A stretch of 64,000 nucleotides of DNA, taken from assembly GCA_029339195.1 (NCBI GenBank), contig JAPTJF010000357.1, forward strand, positions 1-64,000, given 5' to 3'. The notes under the pieces are model-generated. The model was given only the letters and a program-made list of their open reading frames with translations. It ran no database searches and had not been told where the DNA came from. Each line of letters opens with the position of its first letter. Position 1 is the stretch's first letter. Shown here one piece after another: positions 1 to 9,797 of the stretch. Both the position numbers and the translations under genes were made by a program. Source of the stretch: Micractinium sp. NFX-FRZ (taxonomy: Eukaryota; Chlorophyta; Trebouxiophyceae; Chlorellales; Chlorellaceae).

Positions 1-309
1 CATGCAGCTGACTCTCCCATGATCCCACCCTGTACACTCGAGTTGACGGACTGGCACTGTAACACCTGCCACCACAACCCGCATTTTGCCATGGCAGGCA
101 GAGGCGCCAGGCTGGCGGCAGCGGCGGCATCTGTGACTACAGCTCTCAGTACCTGCACATTTGCCACCAGACGCACGTCAACTGCATCAAGTTCTGCAAG
201 CAGCAGAAGCCTTGTGCTGCGGCTTACGGTTTGGCTTCCTCGACCGTCTTGGCGAAAGGGCGCTCCGGCTAAAGTGAAGCGGGTGGAACGAGAGCGCAAA
301 CGGCTCTTA

Positions 310-1981
310 ATGGTGGACCTCCCAGACGAGCTGCTCCTCGCGGTGTTCACATGTCTCGACCTTAAAGAGAGGTGCGGCGGTGTTCGCTCCTGCGGAGTTG
401 AGCGGAAACAGAGGCTTGGGTTGCTGCCGAGCAATTGGTCGCACACGGCTGGGCGCAAGCAAAGGGTGTCGGCAGGCCTGGGGGATGCGACAGGCCTGCG
501 GGATGCGGCGGGCGGACGGGCGGGGCGGGTAGCCTACCACTGGTAGGGCAGGCTGCCTGCCATACTCCGCACCTGAGATGGAACGTGAATGAACAGCTGT
601 TGGTGTCCTGTGCAGGCAAAGATGGCTTCCCAGAGTGTGCCGGCGCTGGCGGCGCCTGGCTCACAGCCCGCAGCTTCTGTGCCACCTCGACGTGCACTTA
701 GAAAGCCATCCCGCTGCGCTGCCATCGCTGTGCGAGTGGTTGGCGCTGCGTGCGGCAGGGCATGTGCAGCAACTGCGGCTGTGGGGAGACTGGGAGCTGG
801 AAGATGGGGGCACTGTGGAGCTGTATAGGGCGCTGACGGCAGCGCTGGCATCCTGCGGCCCGGCTCTCACACACCTGCGCCTTCAGTTGTCCGACTTCCC
901 TGGCTCTCTGGGACTTTGGCTGGCGCCTCTGGCCGGCCTGCGCAGCCTACGCGTGGACGTCTCCGACATGAAGCTGATCATCTGCTCTCTGCACTTCCTC
1001 ACCGCTCTGGAGGAGCTGGATGCGCGGGTCAGCGGCGAGACCCTCTACTTTGAGCCCGGCGCCCGCCTGCCGCCCTCCATCACGCGGCTGGTGATGCGCA
1101 ACGCGGTCGCACGTGGGGAGCAGCCAGAGCCGGTGAGCGGGCAGCGCAGAGCAGCCATGGCTGCATGCGTGGGCTGGTATTGCTGCTGCTTGAGACAACA
1201 CACGCAATCGCCTGGCCAGTTCATGGGCCCACCTCCAATGCGATGTTGTTCCCATGCTTTGCAGATGCTAGAACTGCTGCCGAACCTACGTGAGCTGACG
1301 CTCATTCAGGCAGAGTTTACACCCGAGGAGTACGACCCACTGGCAGCGCTCAAGCTCCTGACACGGCTCGAAGTCGTGGGGTGTGCGCATCTGCCAGGCG
1401 CGAGTTTGGCGCAGCTTACGCAGCTGCGGTCGCTAGCGGTGGTGCACCGCCCCATGTTTTTCGAGGGCATGGACGATGAAGGGGCGGAAGTGGCGGCAGC
1501 GGTGCCGCACCTGCAGCAGCTGACGCGCCTCGTGCTCTCCCCGCTGCCGGGCATGCATCCCCCGCTTGCCGGCCTGGCAGAGCTCACCCAGCTGCGGCAC
1601 TTCTGCTGGCTGGGGGAGTACAACAGTGTTGAGGTGCTCTTGCCACATGGCGCCTGGCTAGCTGGCCTGGAGCGCCTTGTGCTTCCTTGCCAGCTGCTGG
1701 CCACCATCCTGCCAATGCTGGCGGCTGGGGCGCCCCGGCTGGCATGCCTGGGTGTCACACAGATAGCAGGCATGCACGTCTCCCAGCACGTGCGTGACAT
1801 TCTCAGCTGGGCCACGCGGCAACCGGATCTGCGGCGCCTCGCGTTGGAGTTCTTGGGCTACACTGTTGGCCTCGACCTCTGCGCTTTGACTCTGTCGGCG
1901 CAGCGTCAGCGCCCAGACTTGCATATAGAGCCCTGCCAAGACGCAGCCAACGAGCTGTGCAGCTTCGAGATGCCCATCTAA
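310..1981 (+). CDS. F-box / leucine-rich repeat protein
   Basis: Likely substrate-recognition subunit of an SCF ubiquitin ligase. Exons 310-371, 616-1132 and 1265-1981 join in phase to give 431 residues; the last intron is 132 bases, so it also reads through in frame. The N-terminus DLPDELLLAVFTCLDLKER, followed after splicing by QRWLPRVCRRWRRLAHSP, is a classic F-box (about residues 3-45) that would bind Skp1. The rest holds irregular leucine-rich repeats such as LPNLRELTL and LTQLRSLAVV, which would bind the substrate. The start was chosen because the ATG at 310 sits directly before the F-box; the frame is open upstream to base 19, so a longer N-terminus is possible. The substrate cannot be predicted. 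Family call is firm, exact start less so. Confidence 0.8.
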
Positions 1982-3265
1982 TGTGGCGCTTGTCCCGTGC
2001 CAGCTCGAACACACCACAACTTGCGGCGGCCTCCTACCCAGTTGCCTGTGTCTTCTTGTATCTTGCGTGGCCTCGTCCCGCCCTCTGTTTCCTTTTCACG
2101 CACTTGCGAGTCGCCTTCTCATCTCCTTGGGCTCCGCTCCTAAAGCTTACAAATTCGGCAGGCTGCATCTCCTGGCCAGCGCTCATGTGGCTGGCTGCTG
2201 GGCGGCTGCCATCTGCCTGCTAAGCAGCTGAACACGCATGCTCTTGCTAGAGATGACGTGATGCATGCCCTTTACATGTGTGTTGCATTAAAGTCGGTTA
2301 CTGATCCCCCTGTGATGCCCGCATCAGTAGCAGCGGCGTGAGCCAGGCATCCCTGCCTGCATGCCCAGTCATTGATGCCTGCCCAGCAACCGCCGCCAGC
2401 TGAGCTGGCTCTGCCGCTCATCAACAGAGCAGTGCGCTCTCAGCAGCATGCCGTGCACGGCAGTCCTCCAGAGTGCAGCAGAGAATCAGAGCTGCGAGGG
2501 GAAGACAGGCGGCACAGGCTTGTGTTGTATAGCCACAGGATCCCCTTGTGGTGTGCAGCTGCTGGCCGGGCAGGACCTCGACAGCGGCAGGCACCGCCCC
2601 GGGGCCCAGAGCAGGGTGCATCACCTCTCATCCAATTGTTGCCTCGTGTGGCATCTAACTTCTTCTCCCTGCGCATAGATTTGTGTGGTGTGCGCGAGTC
2701 CCAGGCAGGGTCTGTGACGGGGGGGTCACAGGCAAGGGAGCACATGGCGGCCACATGGCGGCCACATGGCGGCCCGCCAGGGTGCCCAGCTGTCATCAGG
2801 CCAGTAATTCTGGCATGACCCTGGCACCCAATCACGCGCATCCTCGGTTTAAACTCGTGCCTGTTTAGGGCAGATTGAAGACCAGCCGCCCCAGAACAGC
2901 GCGCCCGTGCCGGCTACCCAGCCTGGAGCCGCTTTCTTGGGTCGCCCGAGCAGCTTGCCGTGCATAACCGCACATCAATCGATAGGGTATGCATTCCATC
3001 GCCTTGCACCTGTAGCCAGAAGAGACAACACTGCCGATAGCCGGGACTACTGCCCTCAACCCGAGAAAGGCCGCGACCGCGCCAGCAAGTAAGGCAGTGC
3101 CGTGGCATCCTTCAACCAGAGCGCGCCGAATCACAGTGCTGAGCTGCGCCTGGTCAATGTGACAGATGGCAGCTGCTGCAGCTACTGCTCGCCAGCCGGA
3201 GCCTGCCTGCTACCCTGCCACAATCCATTGGGAGTGCCTGACAACCCTCGCTCTGCAGGCTGGCA
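1982..3265. other. intergenic region with short tandem repeat
   Basis: About 1.3 kb between two + genes. I see no convincing exon. It holds three tandem copies of a 12-base unit (catggcggccac-like) near 2742-2776, and presumably the 3' UTR of the F-box gene and the promoter or unassigned 5' exon of the next gene. A run open on the - strand (2865-3134) has no supporting splice or homology signal. Confidence 0.5.
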
Positions 3266-5547
3266 ATGGGGAGACCGGCAGCGGAGGAAGCGGCATCGGT
3301 GGGGGTATCCCTGCCGCCAGGGGCGGACCTGCCGCCGCCACCACCGGTTTTGTCCCCCCAGTGGCAGGCTCGACAGACGGTGGAAGCTGGGCTCAGGATA
3401 CCCAGCCCCGGTGCCCAGGTGCTCCCTTACATCAGCAACGCAGGCGGCAGTGACAGCAGCAGCGGCGACAGCAGCAGAGGTGCGTCCTCCAGCGGGCACA
3501 GCGGCGAGCTGCCGCTTGCCACCCCTGCAGCGGCACGCGACAGCTGGCGTGTGCCGTCGGCTGAGGTGGGGGGCACAACACCTGAGCCAGAGGTTGGGAC
3601 AGAGCCAGCATGCACGTACCAGCCTCCTTCCGGGGGGCACAGCTTTCGGCAGCCTCCGTGCCCGCAGCAGCAGGGGGAGGCGAGCGGAGACGAGGTCGAC
3701 AGCTCCGCCACCCTGCGCCACCGCACCCGCTCCTTTGTGCGCTGCGTGGTGACGTCGCAAATGGTGCAGTCGGCGCTGCTGTCGCTCGAGCTCAGCGGCA
3801 GCCACCCTCCGGCAGAGGGCGCCGAGGCGCCGCCGCCAGCAGGGTGCCTCCAGTCCACCCTGGCCCAGCTGCTGGCATTGCACTTGAGGGCGGGCAACAC
3901 AGAAGGTGGGAGTGCCCGCAAAAGCCTGCCGTCCAGCCTGCCGGGCGGCCTGCCCTGCGTGCCCGCTCGGCTGCATGCTTTCTTCCGTGCATGCACCACC
4001 TCCCCTGAACCACCGCCTGCAACCAGCAAGCCTGCCCCGCCCCCGCCCCGCCCCTCCCGCCGCAGCCACGGGCTCCTCCCTGCTGGCCGCGCTGTGGCTG
4101 CTGGAGGCGTCACATGACTCCCACCGCTCCCCCGCCTCTGTGTGCCTGGCCTCCTGGTTCAAATACCTGGCTGCCGTCGCCCCACAGGTGAAGCTCAACA
4201 GGCACAGATGAGGGGAGGACGCGCCACCCGCGGCTGCCTGCCTGCTGGGCAGTGCACACGGCATGCCGCTTGCCTAAACATGTTTGCTGCGGACTGGCAC
4301 GCGGCTACAGTTGCTCAGGGTGACTAAAGCGGGGGTTTCCGCTATCTGATCAAGCCCTCGACGCCCCCACATGTGTGCCTCCCTGGCTGTGCCCGCAGCT
4401 GGTGCCTCGTCTCGTGGCCAACTGGGCAGCCAGCTTCAAGCGACTGCGACAGGAGCTGGTGGCTGCTCAGGTGCCCTCCAGGGTCTGTGCTAGGGCAGGG
4501 CGTAGCTGCCGTAGCTCTGTGGCAGTAGGGCACTGTGAGGCGCACACCACCAAGCGATGCAGTGCATCTGGCATATGCAGTGCATGCCGGACCTGATCTC
4601 CTGCCAGTCGCCTGCTCGTTTATGCGGGGTGCATGCTGCCACATTCAAGCTTGCTTCCTGCCCCCGCCTCCCTGCCCTGCCCGCAGGCGGCCATGCTTGG
4701 GCGGCTGGGCTGGCGGGTGCGCCTGGACTGGCACTCAGGTGTGGTGTGGAGGGCCGAGCATGGAGACCACGCTTGCACCTGCCAGCCGTCTGGGACAAGA
4801 AAAGTCCTTGCAAAGAGCCAAGCGCAGCCATCACTCATTGTCTGCCCTCATGATCCTCTTGCCCGTGCTGCCAATGCAGCTGCTGCTGCTGCCGCTGCCG
4901 CTGCCGCTCACTGAACGTCCTCCAGTCTGACACCACGCCCCTCCTGCACCACTCCCCTGCTGTGGTGCAGAGGTGCAGCCCTGCCTGCGCCTGCTGTTCC
5001 CACCCCATGGGCCGCCAGAGCCTGCGCCAGCTGGGACAGCGCGCCCGCCTGCCCTGCACACTCCACACGCACCTGACGCGGCCGCTGCCGTGCGGGCGCT
5101 GTGCACCTGCATCCAGCATGTGGTGAGAAGGCGGGCGGGCGGGCGGGCGGGCCGGGTGGGGGGCACTCGTGCGGGCGGGCGGGCGGGCGGGCAGGTGGAC
5201 AGGCGGGCAGTGCAGGCGGGCAGGCGGGCAGGTGGGCAGACAGACATGCAGGCAGGGTAGGCGGGCATGCAACCATGTGGGCATGCATGTGGGCAGGCGG
5301 ATATTCAAGGTGCCTGGCCGCTGCACAGCAAACGTGCCTGGGAGTACCAGCCAGCCACATGCAGTCAATGCTTACAAGAGGCCAACAGATGAGAACAGGA
5401 GCTGACTCTCCATTTCCTGCCTCCACGCAGGCTGTGCGCATCAAGCGTAACGAGGCTTCGCAAGCAGCTGCCGGGAAGCGCTCCAGCGGCGTGCACACTT
5501 TGGAGGATGGGCAGAAGCCCGCCAAGATCCGGTGCAGGCCCGGCTAG
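3266..5547 (+). CDS. unrecognised protein, possible COMM domain at C-terminus
   Basis: Exons 3266-3905, 4066-4187, 4399-4470, 4687-4738, 4971-5122 and 5431-5547 join in phase to give 384 residues. The first ~130 residues are Ser/Gly/Pro-rich and probably disordered. From about 155 to 255 the protein is helical and leucine-rich (SSLLAALWLLEASHDSH, LVPRLVANWAASFKRLRQEL). Then comes LGRLGWRVRLDWHS followed by a hydrophobic strand PCLRLLF and a helix AAVRALCTCIQHV. The spacing of a helix, the WRVxLxxxS strand, a second strand and a final helix resembles the COMM domain of the Commander complex; this is inference from pattern only. The start is uncertain because an acceptor-like site at 3257-3258 suggests an upstream exon. 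Exon joins are moderately secure; function is not. Confidence 0.5.
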
Positions 5548-6545
5548 CAAGCCGCTGTGGCACAAGTGCACGCATCACCACGTCACACAGCCGACCAATT
5601 TTGTTTGGCTGTGCCATGCGCGGATTTGCCGCGCATGCACTGCCATGCATTTCACACCTCCACACTCATGCACGCCCGTGCTCGTTTTTCGGTGCTCGTT
5701 TTCACGAGATCCCGTGCCAATAATATTGTTCCCCACCAAATAAATTCACGTGCTTTTCATCGCCCAAAACCTTGAAGACGCTCATGCTCTGAACCTGCCC
5801 GGCCTGCTGGCCTTTCATTCCGTCGCCTACCTAACATGTCTGCGCATCTGCCCGCCCTACTTGCTGCTGCTTCCAATTGCTTTTTTGATATCTAGCGACA
5901 TTCTTTCCGTGCTTCTGTATCTGCCTTTGTGATTGCCTACCACCACTGCCCCTGCGTCTGCCGCTGTATGCCGAAGGCGCTGCTTGCTGGTGCATTCCAT
6001 CACGGCATTTCTCTTCAATTGGTACTGCGCCCTGCGCAGTAGCCTACCCCACCTAGATCAGAATTGTAATTCTGGATTGCTCAACGAGGGGGGGATGCCG
6101 GGCCTGTGCATTCCCTGAGTGCATTCCGCCAGTTCGCAGCCCTGGTGACTCTTACAGGGTTTGCAGCCCACGCAAGCGAGCCAATGCCACACAAGTTCTA
6201 CAGTCGCGAGTCAGCGGTGGTAGCAGTCCTACCGAAATGTGTATTGCCGTAGCCTCTCGTACCTGCTACATTGCCTGGGCACAGGTGGCGGCGCCTCGGT
6301 GGCGGCGCCTGCGTGGCGGCACCTCGTGGCGGCGCCTGCGTGGCGGCGCCCAGGCCAGAGGTCTACCCTATTACTCTATCATCACGACGCTTTGTGATTT
6401 CCCAGCTGATTACTTTATCCTGTCCGCCGCACTGAACTTGGCCTACCAAGCGAGGACATTTGAACCCGAGGTCGCAGCATAAGCACAAGAACACGGGTTT
6501 GCTGTATTTGCATCCCTGCACAATAACCGAGGCGGCTGTAGCGCG
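5548..6545. other. intergenic region, poly(A) signal and GC-rich tandem repeat
   Basis: Contains TGTAA at 6065-6069, a candidate poly(A) signal for the preceding gene, and five tandem 13-14 base units of the type ggtggcggcgcct at about 6284-6350, just upstream of the NAA40 start. No further coding exon seen. Confidence 0.5.
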
Positions 6546-9384
6546 ATGGTGAGTAGACAGGAGTGAAAGACCCGGCGTGGCCTTGTCGCAGGGCTTGCTG
6601 CCACAGTGTTTTACGCCCGGAGCCAAGATCAAGCCGCACTTCCAATGACATCGCGCCTTGTGGCACCAGCCGCCGCCACCGCCGCCACCCGAACACGTGC
6701 TGCCCGTCCGCCCGCCCGCTCGGTCGTAGCTGTGAGCAGCGTGCCGTGCAGCAGACAGGGCTTAAGTTTCGTGGGCCCTTAACTTTGAAATGAATGCAGG
6801 TGAAGAAGAATAGTAAGGGCAAGGAGAAAAAGCTGGCCCGCAAAGCGGTGCGTGGGCAGCCGTGAGGCATTTTGGGGCAGCGCCCAGTCGACGGGTCGGC
6901 ACGGCTGCTGCCTTCCAGGCCTCCTGGCAGCGCAGCGCTCCCTGAGTCAACACCCCCTTGCAACGATGCCCCACCGTTGCAGAACCCTCTTTGTACCCTT
7001 GAACCCTGTGTTCCCCTGCCCCTTGCCCAACGATCCGCTGCCCCGCAGGCCACGGAGCGTGCAGCAGCGGTGGCAGCACAGCTGAGGGAGCTGGCTGATG
7101 GGACGGCATGCGGCGCGGCTCTGGCGGCCCAGTACCCCGCATTCCTGCGGTGCGCTGCTGTCCTGCTGCCCTTGCCGCCTTGCTGCCCTGCTGTTGTGCT
7201 GGGCGGGGGGGGGGGGGCGCGCCGCCTCGCCCACCCGCCAGCCCTCCTCCCTCCAACCAGCGCTGCGCCGCCGCTCCTACGCGCCTGCTCTGCCTGTGCC
7301 CCTCATTTTGCCCTGCTCGCGCGCACTCTGCCCTCCCTCCCTTCAAACAGAGCTACGCCTAACCCTGCACACCCGTAGCTGTGCCTGCAGGTATGACCGC
7401 AAGGGCCTGGCTGCGGCGCTGCGCTTCTATGCTGCCGCTGAGCTGCCAACCGCTCTGCTTGAGTGGGCGCTGGCGCTGACGCGACGACACATGGCGGTGA
7501 GTATTGGATGGGATATTCACACATGTGGACATCTGCACGCCGGCGGGGCGCAGGCGCCGGAGGGATTGGACTGGGCCAGGGGCAGGGCGGCCTGCTCCCC
7601 GGGCCCGTCTGCTGGCGGCAGCACCAGCCTGCTGCTGCCACGCCTGCCTTGCCCCCACCTGCCAAGTCACCCCACCCACCCACACGCATGCCCTGCCACA
7701 CCTGACCTGCGTGATGTGTGCGCCTGCCGGGGTTGGAGCGACGCCAAGACACCCGTGTGTTCCACTGTTGCTGGCCCACCGGTTGGCCCCGCTGCTCCGA
7801 TCAAGTGTGACTGACTAAGTGGTACGTTGCTTTGCGCAGGACCTGTACAATGCCTGCCCGGACTGGGGGTGGAGCGACGCCAAGAAGCGCGCTGAGCTGT
7901 CAGATTTGGCAGCCCGGTACCTGGTCGTCTTCCAGCAACCACAGCAGGCACAGCAGCCATCGTCGCAAGACACAGCAGCAGCGGCAGGGGCAGCAGAGGC
8001 AGCGGTGGGACCCCAGAGCCTGGGCATGCCCGAGGCAGCGGCAGCGGCGGTAGCAGCTGGCGGGCAGGAAAATGCAGCGGCAGCGGGCAACGGCGGGGGC
8101 AGCGGTGCCTCTGCGCACCCAGCCGGGGGTGCTTCAGCGGCAGCAGAGGCGCCGTGCGACCCTGTGGCCTTCCTCCACTACCGCTTTGAGGAGGAGGAGG
8201 GGGAGGCAGTGCTGTACTGCTACGAGATCCAGGTGGCGCAGGCGGAACAGGTGCGTGGGGTGCGGGACAGGCAGTACAGGTGTGTGTGCGCAAGAAGGTA
8301 CGTTGCCGGCGTGGGCGCTCTGGCTGTGGATGCGTGCATGCGACAGGCTGCACAGCTCATGTGTAGCCCCTGCTCGGCCCCGCCTGCCTGCCACCCTTCT
8401 TGCACGGCAAGGGCTGCGGCCTATCGCCTCTCTTGGAGCTAGTGGGGTCGCCCCCTTCTTTCCCCTGCTCCCGACTCACTCACCCTAGCCCACCTCCTCC
8501 TCTCAACCATTGTTCTGCAGGGCAAGGGGCTGGGCCGCTTCTTGATGCAGCTGTTTGAGCTGGTCGGCCGGCGCTCGGGGGTGGCCCGCCTCATGCTCAC
8601 CGTGTTCCACGAGAACCAGGCGGCCACTGCCCTGTACCGCCGCCTGGGGTGAGTGGGCGGGACTTAGGGGGTGAACTGATTACTGTTGTGTGCAAAAGCA
8701 GGCGGCCACTGCCCTGTACCGCCGCCTGGGGTGAGCCTGGGACGGGGGAAAAGACAGTGCCGGGCCACGCAGGGGGAGGCAAGCGGAGGCGTGCATGCAA
8801 CGGTGCAGCGCGGGCAGCCAAGGAGACGCCATGGAGCGTGCGCTGTGTGGAGGGGGGTGCGCTTGGCAAGGGGCGCACAGAAGGTTGCTTGGCAGGGGTC
8901 GCACGCCTGGTGTGCTGAGCAAGCCCGGCCCCCCATCCATGATCAATGCCTCTTGCCCACGCCCCGCCTCCACTTGCCGCTTGCTCCTCCCCTTCCACGC
9001 CTACCTGGCATCTGATGCCGCCCAAATTTCTCCCCTCTGCTCACCTTCCGTCCGTCCGTCTTCCTCTTGTTGTGCTGCAGGTATGTGCTGGATGCTGACA
9101 GCCCAGGGACTGTGGACCCCTCGGGAGATCACAAGTGAGCTGGGCTGGTCTGATCTAGCACACATGGTACAGCATGCCACAACTTTTAGAGGAGACATGA
9201 GCCCAGACCCGCGTCTGCACGCAGCTGGCTGGTTGGCAGCGCGGCTGGCCGGGGCTGCACATGGGCCGCTCTGTCCATGCAAATGCTCCTGCCAGCAATG
9301 TGTTCACTTCCCTGCCCTTCTGCCTGCAGGTACGAAATCATGACCAAGTGGCTGCGCCCACAGCAGGCGCCGGCATTGGCTTGA
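6546..9384 (+). CDS. NAA40: N-alpha-acetyltransferase 40 (NatD), histone H4/H2A
   Basis: NatD acetylates the N-terminal serine of histones H4 and H2A using acetyl-CoA, acting alone in nucleus and cytosol. Exons: ATG at 6546-6548, then 6800-6847, 7049-7149, 7391-7496, 7840-8250, 8521-8648, 9081-9134 and 9330-9384; 301 residues. Family marks run in order: the basic N-terminus KKNSKGKEKKLARKA, YDRKGLAAALRFYAAAELP, WGWSDAKKRAELSDLAARYL, PVAFLHYRFEEEEGEAVLYC, the acetyl-CoA loop Q223-G-K-G-L-G228, and LMLTVFHENQAA. An Ala/Gln-rich insert (about 121-195) is absent from the ~237-residue human enzyme. The start codon may be an exon of its own (ATG followed at once by GTGAGT); an in-frame ATG at 6794 is the alternative. 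A 37-base copy of an exon end lies in the intron after 8648. TGTAA lies at 9619. Confidence 0.93.
8617..8735 (+). repeat. exon-end plus splice donor duplicated into intron (NAA40)
   Basis: The 37 bases at 8617-8653 (end of a NAA40 exon plus its GTGAG donor) recur identically at 8699-8735 inside the following intron, offset 82. The second copy is preceded by AG, so it looks like a tiny exon with both splice sites. Using the second donor without splicing at the first would shift the frame. Confidence 0.9.
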
Positions 9385-9797
9385 ACAGGGGCAGCAGCAG
9401 CAGCAGCAAGTGCAGGCGTGAAGTGCAGCGCACCAGGCACAGCAAGCGCGGGCGGCAGTGGTATGAGGAGTAGCAGCTGTTTGTTGATGGAGAAGGGGAG
9501 GCATGCCTCGTTCTGGCCGGCTGTTGCCAAGCTCAGCAGCTCTGTTCAAAAACATGCCGCCCTGGCAGACTCTGGTGCTTGCTTTGCTCTGCCTACAAGT
9601 TGCTTCAATCAGCAACTGTGTAAAGAGGATTCGATTGCATCAACTCAAATCAAGTCATTCCCAGTGTGAGCTCCTGGCTGCAGCAATCGCGGTGGCTGCT
9701 CCAGTGCTCGCCTGCCCAGTCAGCTGCCCCCCCCACTCTCGGCACCTGGCCCCCTGCCGCAAAACTGCCTCAGTGTCCGCTGCCGCTGCTTGGCGCA
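9385..9797. other. convergent 3' region between NAA40 and the SHIPPO gene
   Basis: About 410 bases shared by two converging transcripts. TGTAA at 9619-9623 is the likely poly(A) signal of NAA40, 235 bases after its stop. No clear signal was seen for the - strand gene here. Confidence 0.5.
9619..9623 (+). terminator. poly(A) signal TGTAA of NAA40
   Basis: TGTAA 235 bases after the NAA40 stop. TGTAA is the established green-algal poly(A) signal. Confidence 0.55.

Noticed and set aside
2865..3134. - strand frame with a hydrophobic stretch
   Set aside because: Short, no splice or family support, and hydrophobic runs are common by chance in this base composition.
3182..4264. Long - strand open frame opposite the second gene
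   Set aside because: It is a GC-rich shadow: + strand exons here join in phase and show helical, less repetitive sequence, while the - reading is Arg/Ala/Pro-rich without motifs.
4831..5525. Cys/Pro-rich - strand frames of repeated CPPARPP type
   Set aside because: They arise from GCGGGC/GCAGGC simple repeats in an intron on the + strand.
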